A stretch of DNA of 64,000 nt from Spirosoma aerolatum (GTDB taxonomy: Bacteria; Bacteroidota; Bacteroidia; Cytophagales; Spirosomataceae). Position 1 is the stretch's first letter; each line of letters starts with the position of its first letter. Below the pieces are notes generated by a model that saw only the letters and a list, made by a program, of their open reading frames with translations, was not told the origin of the DNA and did not search any database. The DNA lies in contig NZ_CP020104.1 of assembly GCF_002056795.1 (NCBI RefSeq), forward strand, positions 434,001 through 498,000, given 5' to 3'. This document shows, piece by piece, positions 8,067 through 17,708 of this stretch. A program made the translations under genes and the position numbers.

Positions 8067-10580
8067 CTAATCCGATTTTGGATAGGAATTAATATGTAGT
8101 TTTTTCATACGGGCTTCCAGCGTTGTCGGCTTTAAATTGAGCAATTCCGCTGCTCCGCCAATCCCACGGATTCGGTAGCCTGACTTAGCCAGGGCCGCCA
8201 TAATAGCGGTACGCATGGTTTCTTCAATCGGTTGTACATCGGTCGATGGGTGCGTGTTTATGGGCAGAACAGCTAACGGAGTTGAGCGCAGAGGTTCGGC
8301 CAGATGTAGGGTGGAGGTTGACGAGAGAATGGCCGCCCGTTCCAGTACGTGTTCCAGCTCCCGGATATTGCCCGGCCAGCTATAGGATAACAATTGCGCC
8401 AGGGAATCATTAGCAATACTCGATAGCGATTTGCCTAGTTTTTTACTGATCCGGCGGAGAAAATGCATCGCCAGTGGCCGAATATCGTCCGGCCGTTCGC
8501 GTAGAGGAGGTATCACAATCGGGAACACGTTCAGTCGATAATATAGATCGGACCGAAACCGGCCCTGTGCTACTTCCTGCTGTAAATTTCGATTAGTAGC
8601 GGCAATAATTCGGGCATCGATTCGAATCGTTCCTTTGCCCCCTATTCGTTCGATTTCCTTTTCCTGAATAGCCCGAAGTAGTTTGGCCTGCAATTCGAGG
8701 GGTAATTCACCAATTTCGTCCAGAAACAACGTACCGCCGTTGGCTAGTTCAAACTTCCCGATTCGCTTTTCAGTGGCTCCTGTGAAGCTGCCTCGTTCAT
8801 GACCGAATAATTCGGATTCAATGAGTTGCGCAGGTAAGGCGGCACAGTTTATTTTGACGATGGTTCGGACCTTTCGGGCTGACAGGTTGTGTACCGCTCT
8901 GGCTACCAATTCCTTACCCGTCCCGGTTTCGCCCATAATCAGTACGGTAGCATCGGTTGGAGCTACCTGACCAATACTCGTAAAAACGGCTTGCATGGCA
9001 GGGCTAGCCCCGATGATTTCTTCAAAATTGTAGCGGGTTTTGATCTCTTCGGTCAGGTACGTTTTCTCCTGCTCCAGTTGTTCGCTTAGTACTTTAATTC
9101 GCTCGAAAGCCAGTAAATTTTCCAGAGCCAACCCCATCTGAACGCTAATATCCTGCATGATGCGAAGATCCTTATACGTAAACGCAAAGGCTGCCTTGCT
9201 GGCAAGCACGAGCGATGCAATAAGCTGGTCCTTAACGAAAATAGGCACGTTTAACGACGACTGCAAGCCCATCGACCTAGGGTAAAATGGAGGATCGGGT
9301 ATACGATCGATAAATTGAACCCCTACATTTAGAGCTGGCTTAATCAGCCAGGACCGGGCATCACTTTGGTCAACTGGGCTAACTGTAGGAGGGTATGGCG
9401 TTGTCAGATGATCGGTAGTTGTCACAAAAACACCGTTTACTTTTTGCACCGTACTATCCAGATTAGCTGAAGTAGCCTGCCGTCCGAGTTGGTAAATACC
9501 CACCAGATCAGCGGGAAGTAATTCGTTGATCGACTGAGCCACCTGCGCTAATATGGCCCCTATATCGATACCATTCCGGAAGGCATTGACGATCGCCAGT
9601 TCGATGGCTTTAATCTGTTGCCGGGCTGCTAGTTCTTCATAGGCCAGAAGATTATCCAGAGCTAAGGCAATCTGAGGGATGATAAGATTAATTGCCTGGT
9701 ATTCTTTCGTTGAAAATCCATCTGGCTCTGTACTGGAGAGAATAATGGTTGTTAATGAATGTCGCTTCAATTGAATTGGAAACAGCGCCAATGAACGTAC
9801 GCCGAAATGATCCCGGCAAGATCGAGCCGTGATGTAGGTTTCACAGAGTTGATCAAAAGCATTGCCCGTAAATATTCCCCTTAGCTCGCCCAATTGATCG
9901 GGCGCTTCCCGATCCAGTTTCTCAAGCAATTCGGTTGAGTCTTCCTGTAGTAAGGCAGACAGATTGACCCGTATAAAGGCATTGGCCGCTGTTTTTTCGA
10001 GCATGAGCCAGTAAAAAGATGCTTCGTCGGGCAGACCAATCCGAAGATTTAGGAACGAAAAAGGGACAAGGCGATTAATCTGATCGGCAATGGCGAGGCA
10101 TAACTGTTCCCGGTCCTGAATTGTGACGATGGCATTGTTGACGGCAATCTGGATCGTCTGTTGCTGGCGAAGTTTAGCTTCTTCACTATGTGCGTGCCGA
10201 TAACGGGCTATTTCTAATGCTGTTAAGACATCTTTCTCCCGAAAGGGCTTGGTCAAAAAGCCAAAAGGCTGGGTTATTTTGGCCGCTTCCAGCAAGTGAT
10301 CTGTCAGATTTGCAGACAAAAAAACAAAGGGAATCGACTGGTCATTAAGCCAGTGCGCCAGATCAATACCCGTTTTATGACCTTTCAGAAAAATATCGAG
10401 CAGGACAATGTCGGGCCGTTGATCTCCAATGATGAACTGGGCTTCATCAACTGATCCAGCTACTCCCACTACCTGGTAACCTGCTTTTATCAGAATCCGT
10501 TTTAGATCATGGGCAATTAGAAATTCATCTTCTACAATAAGAAGGGTGGGCAGGCGAGTCGATTCAGAAACATAAGCCAT
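8067..10580 (-). CDS. REC-GAF-GAF sigma54-dependent transcriptional activator
   Basis: 837 residues from the ATG at 10580 ([11 protein letters not shown]). An ATG at 10643 is in frame but lies inside a palindromic operator, so it is rejected. Order of domains: receiver (about 10-125, with DIVLLDIF and FLTKPF), two GAF domains (about 145-320 and 335-480), a coiled linker, an AAA+ sigma54-interaction domain (about 525-750, with Walker [15 protein letters not shown] in place of the usual GAFTGA, and the [11 protein letters not shown]alker B) and a C-terminal FIS-type helix-turn-helix ([23 protein letters not shown] region). It should activate RpoN promoters in response to phosphorylation and a small ligand. 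It is divergent from an AraC gene. Confidence 0.93.
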   Translation of the reverse strand: MAYVSESTRLPTLLIVEDEFLIAHDLKRILIKAGYQVVGVAGSVDEAQFIIGDQRPDIVLLDIFLKGHKTGIDLAHWLNDQSIPFVFLSANLTDHLLEAAKITQPFGFLTKPFREKDVLTALEIARYRHAHSEEAKLRQQQTIQIAVNNAIVTIQDREQLCLAIADQINRLVPFSFLNLRIGLPDEASFYWLMLEKTAANAFIRVNLSALLQEDSTELLEKLDREAPDQLGELRGIFTGNAFDQLCETYITARSCRDHFGVRSLALFPIQLKRHSLTTIILSSTEPDGFSTKEYQAINLIIPQIALALDNLLAYEELAARQQIKAIELAIVNAFRNGIDIGAILAQVAQSINELLPADLVGIYQLGRQATSANLDSTVQKVNGVFVTTTDHLTTPYPPTVSPVDQSDARSWLIKPALNVGVQFIDRIPDPPFYPRSMGLQSSLNVPIFVKDQLIASLVLASKAAFAFTYKDLRIMQDISVQMGLALENLLAFERIKVLSEQLEQEKTYLTEEIKTRYNFEEIIGASPAMQAVFTSIGQVAPTDATVLIMGETGTGKELVARAVHNLSARKVRTIVKINCAALPAQLIESELFGHERGSFTGATEKRIGKFELANGGTLFLDEIGELPLELQAKLLRAIQEKEIERIGGKGTIRIDARIIAATNRNLQQEVAQGRFRSDLYYRLNVFPIVIPPLRERPDDIRPLAMHFLRRISKKLGKSLSSIANDSLAQLLSYSWPGNIRELEHVLERAAILSSTSTLHLAEPLRSTPLAVLPINTHPSTDVQPIEETMRTAIMAALAKSGYRIRGIGGAAELLNLKPTTLEARMKKLHINSYPKSD

Positions 10581-10637
10581 GTCGATTCTAATTGATTGAC
10601 AGTAAAGATACAAGGTATTGTTAACTCCAACGGTGTC

Positions 10638-10670
10638 CTCCAATATATTGGAGACTCTATTATATTGGAG
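10638..10670. promoter_or_regulatory. Tandem 16-bp operator in divergent promoter region
   Basis: 10638-10653 is a perfect 16-bp palindrome, CTCCAATATATTGGAG. 10655-10670 repeats it with 14 of 16 bases identical, giving a 17-bp repeat distance. The pair lies between the minus-strand sigma54 activator (start 10580) and the plus-strand AraC gene (start 10790), so it could control both. The binding protein is unknown; either neighbour is a candidate, though a twofold-symmetric site fits a dimeric FIS-type protein better than AraC. Confidence 0.6.
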
Positions 10671-10789
10671 GTGGCCTTACTTGCTAAATAAATGATTATC
10701 AGGTATTTATATTCTTTTTTTTAGACTGGCACTATGTTCGTATTACAATAGGTACTTCTCCAGCTAACCCTATTTACAGGCTATTCGTT

Positions 10790-11635
10790 ATGAAACATTT
10801 CACAGTACAGGAGCCATTGCGTATCCAACAGTTTATCCTCGATGAGGGGATTATTCCGCTGCATGACCATAACTATTATGAACTGATAGGGGTCCAGGCT
10901 GGTAATGGATATCATCTGATAAATGGGAATCAGGTTGCTTATGAGCCAGGTGATCTGTTCTGGCTGTGCCCTGCCGATTACTACGGTTTTATAGTGCAGC
11001 AGAAAACCCGTTTTTGCAGCCTTTTATTCACGCCGTCTTATCTGGCAGGCTTAATAGCGGGTAGCCCGTATCCCTGGCGTCATATTCAGGAGAATACACC
11101 TTCCGATTCTGGAAAGTTATTGGCTGATCCGGTAGCCTCCCGCAAACTGATGGCTTTAATCGAGATCATTTTGGCAGAGCATCAGGAAGCGCAGGAAATA
11201 ACCTCCAACCTCGTGGTGGATTCTTTAATGCAGACTATTTTGAGTTTAACAGACCGCCAGCTCGCTCAGCAGTCGTTAGCAACAACACCAAGATCATCGA
11301 CTTCATTGGCTTTAATTCAACGTATTGTCAGCTATGTTTGCCAGCATATAACCGAGCCTGATTCGTTACGAATGGACAAAATGGCCGATGTGTTTAATTA
11401 CTCACCCGGTCATCTGGGAGCGCTGTTTAAAGAACATATAGGTGAATCGATCCAGCAATACATTATCCGGTACAAACTCAAACGCGTCGAAACCCGATTG
11501 AGCTTAAGCGCAATGACCATTTCTCAGATCGCCGACGAGTTTGGTTTTGCCGACGTATGCCATTTGAACAAGCTATTTAAACGCTATTATAACGATACGC
11601 CCAGTAATTACCGCCGGTATGTACTGTCTAGTTAA
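10790..11635 (+). CDS. AraC-family transcriptional regulator
   Basis: 281 residues. The N-terminal cupin-like sensor domain (about 15-95) has the HDHNYYEL metal/ligand motif. The C-terminal double helix-turn-helix (about 180-279) contains the family signature ISQIADEFGFADVCHLNKLFK. The effector is unknown, though the class usually binds sugars or other small molecules. It is transcribed away from the sigma54 activator across a spacer that holds the twin 16-bp operator. A strong bidirectional hairpin follows immediately. Confidence 0.92.
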   Translation: MKHFTVQEPLRIQQFILDEGIIPLHDHNYYELIGVQAGNGYHLINGNQVAYEPGDLFWLCPADYYGFIVQQKTRFCSLLFTPSYLAGLIAGSPYPWRHIQENTPSDSGKLLADPVASRKLMALIEIILAEHQEAQEITSNLVVDSLMQTILSLTDRQLAQQSLATTPRSSTSLALIQRIVSYVCQHITEPDSLRMDKMADVFNYSPGHLGALFKEHIGESIQQYIIRYKLKRVETRLSLSAMTISQIADEFGFADVCHLNKLFKRYYNDTPSNYRRYVLSS

Positions 11636-11650
11636 TACTGTTAGTATTAT

Positions 11651-11692
11651 ACAACGAAAAAGCCTGAGGTCAATCTCAGGCTTTTTCGTTGT
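11651..11692. terminator. Bidirectional terminator between araC-type gene and carA
   Basis: 18-bp perfect arms (11651-11668 and 11675-11692) with a 6-nt loop. The arms carry AAAAA and TTTTT at their ends, so the hairpin can terminate both strands. It lies between the convergent AraC gene and carA, whose stop codon begins at 11694. Confidence 0.85.
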
Positions 11693-12795
11693 TATTCGGT
11701 CATCATCTGCACGAACTGATCGAACAGATAGCGTGAGTCGTGTGGACCAGGCGATGATTCGGGGTGGTATTGTACCGAAAAGGCCGGTTTGTCTTTGCGA
11801 CGGATACCCTCAATGGTTTTGTCGTTCAGATTGATGTGCGTTAACTCAACGTTTGCTGTATCCATCACTTCTTCAGCTTTAACAGCAAAGCCATGGTTTT
11901 GAGATGTAACCTCACAATGACCCGTAATCAGGTTTTTAACGGGGTGATTTAGCCCTCGGTGACCATTGTGCATTTTATAGGTTGAAATGCCACTGGCCAG
12001 TGACAGAATCTGATGGCCCAGACAAATACCGAACAAAGGTTTCTCGGTTTCCAGTGCCTGCTTGACCGTCTCAACAGCATATGGCATAGCAGCAGGATCA
12101 CCAGGACCATTGGCAATAAAATAACCGTTTGGCTTCCAGGCTGCTAATTCTTCGTGTGGAGTGCGGGCTGGGAACACCTTACAGAATACACCTCGCTCAT
12201 TGAAATTGCTGATAATGCTACGCTTAACGCCCAGATCCAGTACGGCTACCCGAAGTTTGGCTTCTGGGTCGCCCTGCTCATACGCTTCTTGCGTACATAC
12301 CTCCGAGGATAGTTCCAAACCGGCCATGTCAGGTACTTTTTGGAGTTCGGCCAGCAGAAGCGCCGGATCTAGAATCTCCGAAGAAATGATGCAGTTCATT
12401 ACCCCTTTGGATCGGATGTAGCGTACCAACTGACGAGTATCTACCCCGTGAATACCAACGATATTGGCTCGTTCGAAATACTCCTGTAGCGACCCGTCGG
12501 CGGTATAGCGTGAATGAATATTTGAGAAGAAGTTGCACACCATTCCCCTGATTTTCACTCCGTTCGACTCTTGCTCGGCATTGTTTAACACACCATAATT
12601 ACCAATATGTGAGGTTGTGTTAATAATTACCTGGCCATAATAGGAGGGATCTGTATAAATCTCCTGGTAGCCGGTCATGCCGGTATTGAAGCAGATTTCG
12701 CCAGCGGCTGTTCCGATTTTACCCAGCGCCAGACCGCGATATACGCTTCCATCCTGTAAAACCAACAATGCTTCAGGTTGCTTCGTATGTTTCAT
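11692..12795 (-). CDS. carA: Carbamoyl-phosphate synthase small subunit
   Basis: 367 residues, full length. CarA is the glutamine amidotransferase subunit that feeds ammonia to CarB for carbamoyl phosphate, used in arginine and pyrimidine synthesis. The N-terminal small-chain domain (about 8-140) begins with ALLVLQDGSVYRG. The class I amidotransferase domain has the nucleophile Cys258 in FGICLGHQ and the His344/Glu346 pair in VQYHPES. carB is not in the window. It lies downstream of the ribosomal cluster but behind a terminator, so it probably has its own promoter or depends on read-through. Confidence 0.97.
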   Translation of the reverse strand: MKHTKQPEALLVLQDGSVYRGLALGKIGTAAGEICFNTGMTGYQEIYTDPSYYGQVIINTTSHIGNYGVLNNAEQESNGVKIRGMVCNFFSNIHSRYTADGSLQEYFERANIVGIHGVDTRQLVRYIRSKGVMNCIISSEILDPALLLAELQKVPDMAGLELSSEVCTQEAYEQGDPEAKLRVAVLDLGVKRSIISNFNERGVFCKVFPARTPHEELAAWKPNGYFIANGPGDPAAMPYAVETVKQALETEKPLFGICLGHQILSLASGISTYKMHNGHRGLNHPVKNLITGHCEVTSQNHGFAVKAEEVMDTANVELTHINLNDKTIEGIRRKDKPAFSVQYHPESSPGPHDSRYLFDQFVQMMTE

Positions 12796-12818
12796 GTATG
12801 CGTTTGAGCTTGAAATAT

Positions 12819-12850
12819 TAAAAAAAAGGGCTAACCGTTGAGGTTAACCC
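12819..12850 (-). terminator. Rho-independent terminator of the ribosomal cluster
   Basis: On the minus strand, GGGTTAACC, a 5-nt loop and GGTTAGCCC are followed by a run of seven or more T. It lies 27 bp beyond the rplQ stop and closes the 16-kb ribosomal transcription unit just upstream of carA. Confidence 0.8.
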
Positions 12851-12877
12851 ATTTCCATATGACGTGTTTCTGAATCA

Positions 12878-13660
12878 CTATTCTTCGGCTTCTTTACCAC
12901 CTTTCAAACGATCCTGTAACGCTGCCAGTTCATCCCATTTGCCATCGCGGGCCAGAGCTGCCTGTTCATTCCAGGTTGTAGCGTCATGCACATTGAAACG
13001 AGGACCAGCATCAACCAATACTTGTTGAACAGCTTCGTCTTGTGCGTCGGCCAGCTGGGCAAAGGTAGTAATACCTGCGTTATTCAGCAACTCAGCGATT
13101 TTTGGGCCAATACCTTCGATCTTGGTCAGATCATCGCCCGATGGGGCGGCAGCAACCGGAGCTTCTTCGGCTGGCGCTTCCGTTGCAGGAGCTGCTTCAA
13201 CATCGGTCGCAGCAACTGCCTGACGGGCACTTCCACTCCGACGGCTCCGACGAGTTTTTGTCGTAGCAGCCGTTTTCTCAGCAGCAGCAGCGATCAGCAA
13301 CTCATTGAAATCTACCAGCTCGATCAGACAGGTTTCTGCGTTATCGCCCAGACGGCTGCCTAATTTAATGATCCGTGTATAACCACCAGGACGGCTGGCA
13401 ATTTTGTCAGCAACCGTACCGAATAATTCTTTGATGGTTTCTTTATTGTGGAGTGTCTGAAAGATCACCCGACGATTCTGATAGGTATCGTCTTTTGCTC
13501 GCGTCAGAATGGGCTCTACAAATTTGCGGAGTTCTTTCGCCTTTGCAACCGTCGTTTCAATACGCTTATGCATAATCAGCGATGTCGCCAGATTTTGTAA
13601 CAGCGCTTCGCGGTGCGAATGTGTCCGGCCTAAGTGATTATCTTTTTTACCGTGTCTCAT
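12878..13660 (-). CDS. rplQ: 50S ribosomal protein L17 with C-terminal helix-hairpin-helix extension
   Basis: 260 residues, about twice the usual length. Residues 1-123 are a normal L17, beginning [20 protein letters not shown]. Residues 124-175 form an Ala/Glu/Pro-rich linker. Residues 176-255 form a helix-hairpin-helix module ([20 protein letters not shown]) of the type also found attached to L21 in Bacteroidetes. The extension may bind rRNA or DNA, or act after assembly; this is inference. It is the last gene of the alpha-operon part, behind rpoA. Confidence 0.96.
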   Translation of the reverse strand: MRHGKKDNHLGRTHSHREALLQNLATSLIMHKRIETTVAKAKELRKFVEPILTRAKDDTYQNRRVIFQTLHNKETIKELFGTVADKIASRPGGYTRIIKLGSRLGDNAETCLIELVDFNELLIAAAAEKTAATTKTRRSRRSGSARQAVAATDVEAAPATEAPAEEAPVAAAPSGDDLTKIEGIGPKIAELLNNAGITTFAQLADAQDEAVQQVLVDAGPRFNVHDATTWNEQAALARDGKWDELAALQDRLKGGKEAEE

Positions 13661-13675
13661 TGTTATGTTGGCTTG

Positions 13676-13729
13676 GGGCTAAGGGCCTAGGGCTGAGAGT
13701 GTTATCCCTGTGCCCTTAGCCCCATGCCC
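13676..13729. repeat. Heptamer word-array inverted repeat, rpoA/rplQ spacer
   Basis: On the left, GGG recurs every 7 bases (13676, 13683, 13690; unit GGGCTAA). On the right, CCC closes every seventh base (units ending 13708, 13715, 13722, 13729), i.e. the complementary word. The two arrays can pair into a long imperfect hairpin in the rpoA-rplQ transcript. Confidence 0.7.
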
Positions 13730-13738
13730 GACGCATTC

Positions 13739-14728
13739 TTAATCTTCGTCTAATCTGTATTTGCTGACATCCATCCCGAATGTCAAATTTTTCTCTGCTA
13801 CCAGTTGCTCCAATTCCGTAAGCGACTTCTTCCCGAAGTTGCGGAACTTCATCATATCCGAAATTTCTAACCGAACCAGATCGCCCAGCGTCCGTACATC
13901 TGCCGACTTGAGGCAGTTGTAAGCACGTACCGACAGATCGAGGTCGGCTAGCGAGGTTTTCAGCAGTTTCCGCATATGCAGAACTTCTTCGTCTACTACG
14001 TTTTCTTCTTCTGGCTTAGCCGTTTCAAACGTCATGGTCTGATCCGAGAACAGCATGAAGTGCTGGATCAGAATCTTGGCGGCTTCCTGCAACGCAATTT
14101 CAGGGTGTACCGAACCATCCGTTTCAATATCCAAAAGAAGGCGCTCGTAGTCCGTTTTTTGCTCTACCCGTGTGTTATCAACACCATATTTCACGTTTTT
14201 GATTGGCGTGTAAATGGCATCAATTGGGATATGACCAAAAGGCAGCTCATTGGCCCGTGGTTCGTCGGCCGGAACATATCCACGGCCTTTTTCCACGATA
14301 ATTTCCATCTCAAAATCCCGCGTATCATCAATGTGGCAGATTTCCAGTTCAGGATTCAGCACTTCGAATGATGGCGAAAATTTCGATATATCACCAGCTT
14401 TCAGAACTGGCTGCTTCTTAATGTTGACGGTGATTTTGTTGTCAACCATGTCCGAAATCTTTTTAAACCGAACCATTTTCAGGTTCAGAATGATCTCGGT
14501 CACGTCTTCAACTACGCCCTCAATTGAAGAAAACTCATGCAACACACCGGGAAATTTTACGCTTGTGATGGCGTATCCTTCCAGCGATGACAGCAGAATG
14601 CGACGAAGCGCATTGCCGATGGTTACACCGTATCCTTTTTCAAGGGGTTTGAATTCAAACGCCCCGTGAAAGTCGTCAGCTTTCTCCACTACGACTTTGT
14701 CGGGCATCTGGAACGCTAATATGGACAT
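13739..14728 (-). CDS. rpoA: RNA polymerase alpha subunit
   Basis: 329 residues, normal length. The N-terminal dimerisation/assembly domain (about 1-235) includes [17 protein letters not shown]. The C-terminal domain (about 255-320) contains [16 protein letters not shown] and [13 protein letters not shown], which contact UP elements and activators. Place in the cluster is standard: rpsD-rpoA-rplQ. Spacers on both sides carry word-array inverted repeats. Confidence 0.98.
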   Translation of the reverse strand: MSILAFQMPDKVVVEKADDFHGAFEFKPLEKGYGVTIGNALRRILLSSLEGYAITSVKFPGVLHEFSSIEGVVEDVTEIILNLKMVRFKKISDMVDNKITVNIKKQPVLKAGDISKFSPSFEVLNPELEICHIDDTRDFEMEIIVEKGRGYVPADEPRANELPFGHIPIDAIYTPIKNVKYGVDNTRVEQKTDYERLLLDIETDGSVHPEIALQEAAKILIQHFMLFSDQTMTFETAKPEEENVVDEEVLHMRKLLKTSLADLDLSVRAYNCLKSADVRTLGDLVRLEISDMMKFRNFGKKSLTELEQLVAEKNLTFGMDVSKYRLDED

Positions 14729-14776
14729 ACGTTTCGTATTTTTTAAGCAGTTCTCTGCCTGGCGTGAAGACTAAAC

Positions 14777-14859
14777 TAGTTTGGGCTCAAGTTTATGATT
14801 TGCGATGGGATAACGAACAAAAACTGCGTTGACCAACCGTAAACCATAAACCCAAAACC
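14777..14859. repeat. Heptamer word-array inverted repeat, rpsD/rpoA spacer
   Basis: On the right, ACC ends every seventh base (14838, 14845, 14852, 14859; unit roughly GTAAACC). The left arm (14777-14804) carries degenerate complementary words such as GTTTATG and ATTTGCG. Together they form an imperfect inverted repeat within the spacer. Confidence 0.55.
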
Positions 14860-14864
14860 ATTTA

Positions 14865-15470
14865 TTACTTCGAATACAATTCGACGATGGCCTGCTCGTT
14901 GAAGTTTTCTGGAATCTGATCACGCTCAGGGTAGCTGATAAACTTACCCGTCATTTGCTGTGCATCCCACTCAACCCAGTTATACCGCTTTGTATTCCGG
15001 GCAGTTAAGCTACCGGCAATGGCTTCAAGCGACTTCGATTTCTCACGAACGCCGATCAATTGACCGGGTTTCAATGAGTAAGAAGGAATATTTACTACTT
15101 CGCCATCCACAATAATGTGCTTGTGTGATACTAACTGACGAGCAGCCCGACGTGATGAAGCTATACCCAACCGATAAACTGTGTTATCTAAACGGGCTTC
15201 GCATAATTTAAGGAGGTTTTCACCCGTAATACCCTCCCGAACCTGTGCACGGTGGAACAAAGCCCGGAACTGACGTTCCAGAATGCCGTACGTATACTTA
15301 ACTTTTTGTTTTTCAGTTAATTGGAGCGCATATTCGGACTGTTTCCGTTTGCGGCCCCGACCGTGCATACCCGGTCCGTAATTTTTTTTCTGGAGCGCTT
15401 TGCTCGGACCCATTATGGGTTCGTTGAACTTGCGCGAAATTTTGGCTTTTGGCCCAATGTAACGTGCCAT
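14865..15470 (-). CDS. rpsD: 30S ribosomal protein S4
   Basis: 201 residues. Primary 16S rRNA-binding protein and, in many bacteria, a translational repressor of its own operon. The N-terminus [15 protein letters not shown] has no zinc cysteines. The S4 RNA-binding domain (about 90-155) contains [10 protein letters not shown] and the [10 protein letters not shown] turn. It lies between rpsK and rpoA as in other Bacteroidetes. Confidence 0.98.
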   Translation of the reverse strand: MARYIGPKAKISRKFNEPIMGPSKALQKKNYGPGMHGRGRKRKQSEYALQLTEKQKVKYTYGILERQFRALFHRAQVREGITGENLLKLCEARLDNTVYRLGIASSRRAARQLVSHKHIIVDGEVVNIPSYSLKPGQLIGVREKSKSLEAIAGSLTARNTKRYNWVEWDAQQMTGKFISYPERDQIPENFNEQAIVELYSK

Positions 15471-15547
15471 TCTTCAATGAATGAATAATTGTGAAACATT
15501 GGACAGACACAACCGAATGTCGCCTGTCCCTATTCATGTCATCCGTA

Positions 15548-15943
15548 TTATACGCGACGACGTTTTGGCGGCCGGCACCCGTTGTGCGGCAGCGGGGTAA
15601 TATCCCGGATAGTCGTTACTTCGATACCCGAGTTTTGGATGGTGCGAATTGCCGACTCACGACCGGAGCCTGGACCTTTCACAAACACTTCTGCTTTACG
15701 CATACCCAGATCGTGGGCAACAGCGGCACAGTTCTGCGCGGCCATTTGAGCAGCATAAGGGGTATTTTTCTTTGAGCCACGGAAGCCCATTTTACCCGCT
15801 GAAGACCAGGAAATAACCTGACCGTTCATGTTTGTGAGAGAAATGATGATGTTGTTAAACGTAGCCCGGATGTGTACCTGACCTACGGGTTCAACCACTA
15901 CCACTCGCTTTTTCGCTTTGTCTTTGCGTTTTGCTTGAGCCAT
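15548..15943 (-). CDS. rpsK: 30S ribosomal protein S11
   Basis: 131 residues, standard length. The basic N-terminus ([16 protein letters not shown]) is followed by the conserved core [15 protein letters not shown], and the C-terminus ends [16 protein letters not shown], the typical S11 tail of the platform. The order rpsM-rpsK-rpsD is conserved. Confidence 0.98.
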   Translation of the reverse strand: MAQAKRKDKAKKRVVVVEPVGQVHIRATFNNIIISLTNMNGQVISWSSAGKMGFRGSKKNTPYAAQMAAQNCAAVAHDLGMRKAEVFVKGPGSGRESAIRTIQNSGIEVTTIRDITPLPHNGCRPPKRRRV

Positions 15944-16045
15944 TGTTTTAGGTAATCGTCAATATGTCAGTGGAGCTCATTACTTGCCATTTCCAGTTAC
16001 TGAAATGGCGCCAAATGGTCCGAATGACGATGAGCGACCAATTAA

Positions 16046-16423
16046 TTATTTCGTTACTTTTTTCTTGTTGGCAACTGTCTTCCGTTTCCCTTTCCGGGTA
16101 CGGGAGTTATTTTTCGTATGCTGACCACGAACGGGCAAGCCTTTCCGGTGACGCAGACCCCGGTAGCAACCGATGTCCATCAATCGCTTGATGCTCAACT
16201 GAACTTCCGAACGTAGCTGACCTTCTACTTTGTATTCGTTCGAAATCGCATTACGAACAGCACTAGCTTCAGCGTCTGTCCATTCGCTGGCTTTTTTATC
16301 AACGCTGATGCCTGCGTCGGTCAGGATCTTTTTTGCCCGGCTCCGACCAATGCCGAAGATGTATGTCAGCGCGATCTCGCCACGCTTCTTGTCTGGAATA
16401 TCAACACCTGCAATACGTGCCAT
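16046..16423 (-). CDS. rpsM: 30S ribosomal protein S13
   Basis: 125 residues. S13 of the 30S head contacts L5 and tRNA. It begins [19 protein letters not shown], has the [14 protein letters not shown] helix-turn segment and the [14 protein letters not shown] motif, and a lysine-rich C-terminus. It starts 2 bases after the rpmJ stop, so the two are probably translationally coupled. A short hairpin (15987-16008) lies in the spacer to rpsK. Confidence 0.98.
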   Translation of the reverse strand: MARIAGVDIPDKKRGEIALTYIFGIGRSRAKKILTDAGISVDKKASEWTDAEASAVRNAISNEYKVEGQLRSEVQLSIKRLMDIGCYRGLRHRKGLPVRGQHTKNNSRTRKGKRKTVANKKKVTK

Positions 16424-16425
16424 TC

Positions 16426-16542
16426 TTAGCCTTGTCTTTGTTTGTAACGGGGATTCTTTTTGTTGATCACGTACAGTTTCCCTTTCCGACGGATCACTTT
16501 GCAGTCTTCGCTGCGCTTCTTGATTGACGCTTTAACTTTCAT
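16426..16542 (-). CDS. rpmJ: 50S ribosomal protein L36 (zinc-free form)
   Basis: 38 residues, [18 protein letters not shown]... ending NPRYKQRQG. The start is the ATG at 16542. Only one cysteine remains of the Cys3-His zinc ribbon of the classical form, so this is the zinc-independent C-minus type. Its position between infA and rpsM is the standard one. Confidence 0.95.
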   Translation of the reverse strand: MKVKASIKKRSEDCKVIRRKGKLYVINKKNPRYKQRQG

Positions 16543-16550
16543 GATAAAAG

Positions 16551-16637
16551 TTTTCAGTTTACTGGTTTTCAGTTTTCAGTTCGTATTTCAGTCAGGCACA
16601 TTAGCATAGCTGAAAACAGTAAACTGAAAACGGAAAA
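16551..16637. repeat. Heptamer word-array inverted repeat, infA/rpmJ spacer
   Basis: On the right, the unit CTGAAAA recurs with exact 7-bp spacing four times (16610-16637). On the left, the complementary word TTTTCAG recurs with 7-8 bp spacing (16551-16579). This is one of the cleanest examples of the class. Confidence 0.75.
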
Positions 16638-16638
16638 C

Positions 16639-16857
16639 TTATTTATACCTATACACAATCCTCGCCTTACTCAAATCGTAAGGCGACATTTCCAATTTTA
16701 CGCGATCGCCGGGCAAAATTTTGATGTAGTTCATCCGCATTTTACCGGAGATGTGAGCAATTACCTCGTGCTTATTTGCCAGTTCGACCCGGAACATCGC
16801 ATTCGATAAGGCTTCCAAAATAACGCCGTCCTGTTCTATAGAATTCTGTTTTGCCAT
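16639..16857 (-). CDS. infA: Translation initiation factor IF-1
   Basis: 72 residues, a single S1-like OB fold, typical length. Motifs [21 protein letters not shown] and [18 protein letters not shown] are characteristic. IF-1 binds the 30S A site during initiation. It follows map by 6 bp and precedes rpmJ, the usual order. Confidence 0.98.
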   Translation of the reverse strand: MAKQNSIEQDGVILEALSNAMFRVELANKHEVIAHISGKMRMNYIKILPGDRVKLEMSPYDLSKARIVYRYK

Positions 16858-16863
16858 ATTCGC

Positions 16864-17703
16864 TTAAGCTACCATCAGTTCGGAAGTTTCGATCATCAGG
16901 CTTGTATTCGCGGTGACTGCTTCAATGTATTCGAAGGTTGTCAGAATCTCGGGTTTCCCTTTTCGTACAGCTACCGTATGTTCAAAGTGTGCAGAAGGTT
17001 TACGATCAATAGTCCGAATGGTCCAGCCATCACGTTCTTGCACAACTCCTTTTTTGCCGAAGTTAATCATGGGTTCAATTGCCAGAATCATCCCTTCATA
17101 CAACTTAGGCCCTTGACCACGTTTGCCGTAGTTGGGTACTTCAGGAGCTTCATGTAAGTTCTGGCCAACGCCATGGCCTACGAGTTCCCGAACAACCGAA
17201 TAACCGAATTTCTCTGTATACGTCTGGATCGCATATCCAATGTCGCCCACCCTATTCCCTTCAATCGCTTTTTCAACACCGATGTAAAGAGATTCCTTCG
17301 TTCTTGCCAACAACCGGCGAGTGGCCGGGGTCACATTACCGACAGGATAGGTATAGGCGCTATCGCTATGATAACCATTTAGTTTTACACCACAATCGAT
17401 GGAAACGATATCTCCATCACGCAGTTCGTAGCGGCTTGGAAAACCATGAACCACCACATCATTGACGGAAATACAGAGCGAAGCCGGAAACTTATTATAT
17501 CCTAAAAATGAAGGCGTGCCACCATTATCCTTAATGAACGTTTCTGCGACCTTATCCAGTTCCTTCGTTTGAACCCCAGGTCGGATAAGTTTTGCAACTT
17601 CAGCGTGCGCTTTTCCCAGAACCTGTGCACTGATTTTCATCAAAGCGATTTCTTCTTCGCTTCGAATGTAAATCATCTTGTCCTTTTTGTCAGAACCAGC
17701 CAT
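16864..17703 (-). CDS. map: Methionine aminopeptidase, type I
   Basis: 279 residues from the ATG at 17703, 5 bp after secY. A second ATG nine codons in (MIYIRSEEEIALMK) is also possible. It removes the N-terminal Met of nascent proteins. Dinuclear metal ligands are visible: Asp in SIDCGVKLNGYHSD (two Asp), His in ELVGHGVGQNLHE, Glu in AIEPMINFG and Glu in FEHTVAV. It shares the cluster with secY, as in many bacteria. Confidence 0.97.
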   Translation of the reverse strand: MAGSDKKDKMIYIRSEEEIALMKISAQVLGKAHAEVAKLIRPGVQTKELDKVAETFIKDNGGTPSFLGYNKFPASLCISVNDVVVHGFPSRYELRDGDIVSIDCGVKLNGYHSDSAYTYPVGNVTPATRRLLARTKESLYIGVEKAIEGNRVGDIGYAIQTYTEKFGYSVVRELVGHGVGQNLHEAPEVPNYGKRGQGPKLYEGMILAIEPMINFGKKGVVQERDGWTIRTIDRKPSAHFEHTVAVRKGKPEILTTFEYIEAVTANTSLMIETSELMVA

Positions 17704-17708
17704 TTCAA

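Noticed and set aside
10581..10643. Longer start for the sigma54 activator
   Set aside because: The ATG at 10643 lies within the palindromic operator and the added 21 residues do not resemble a receiver N-terminus.
15987..16008. Hairpin in the rpsK/rpsM spacer as a word-array member
   Set aside because: The 22-base hairpin is clear, but a 7-bp period is too weak to place it in the class.
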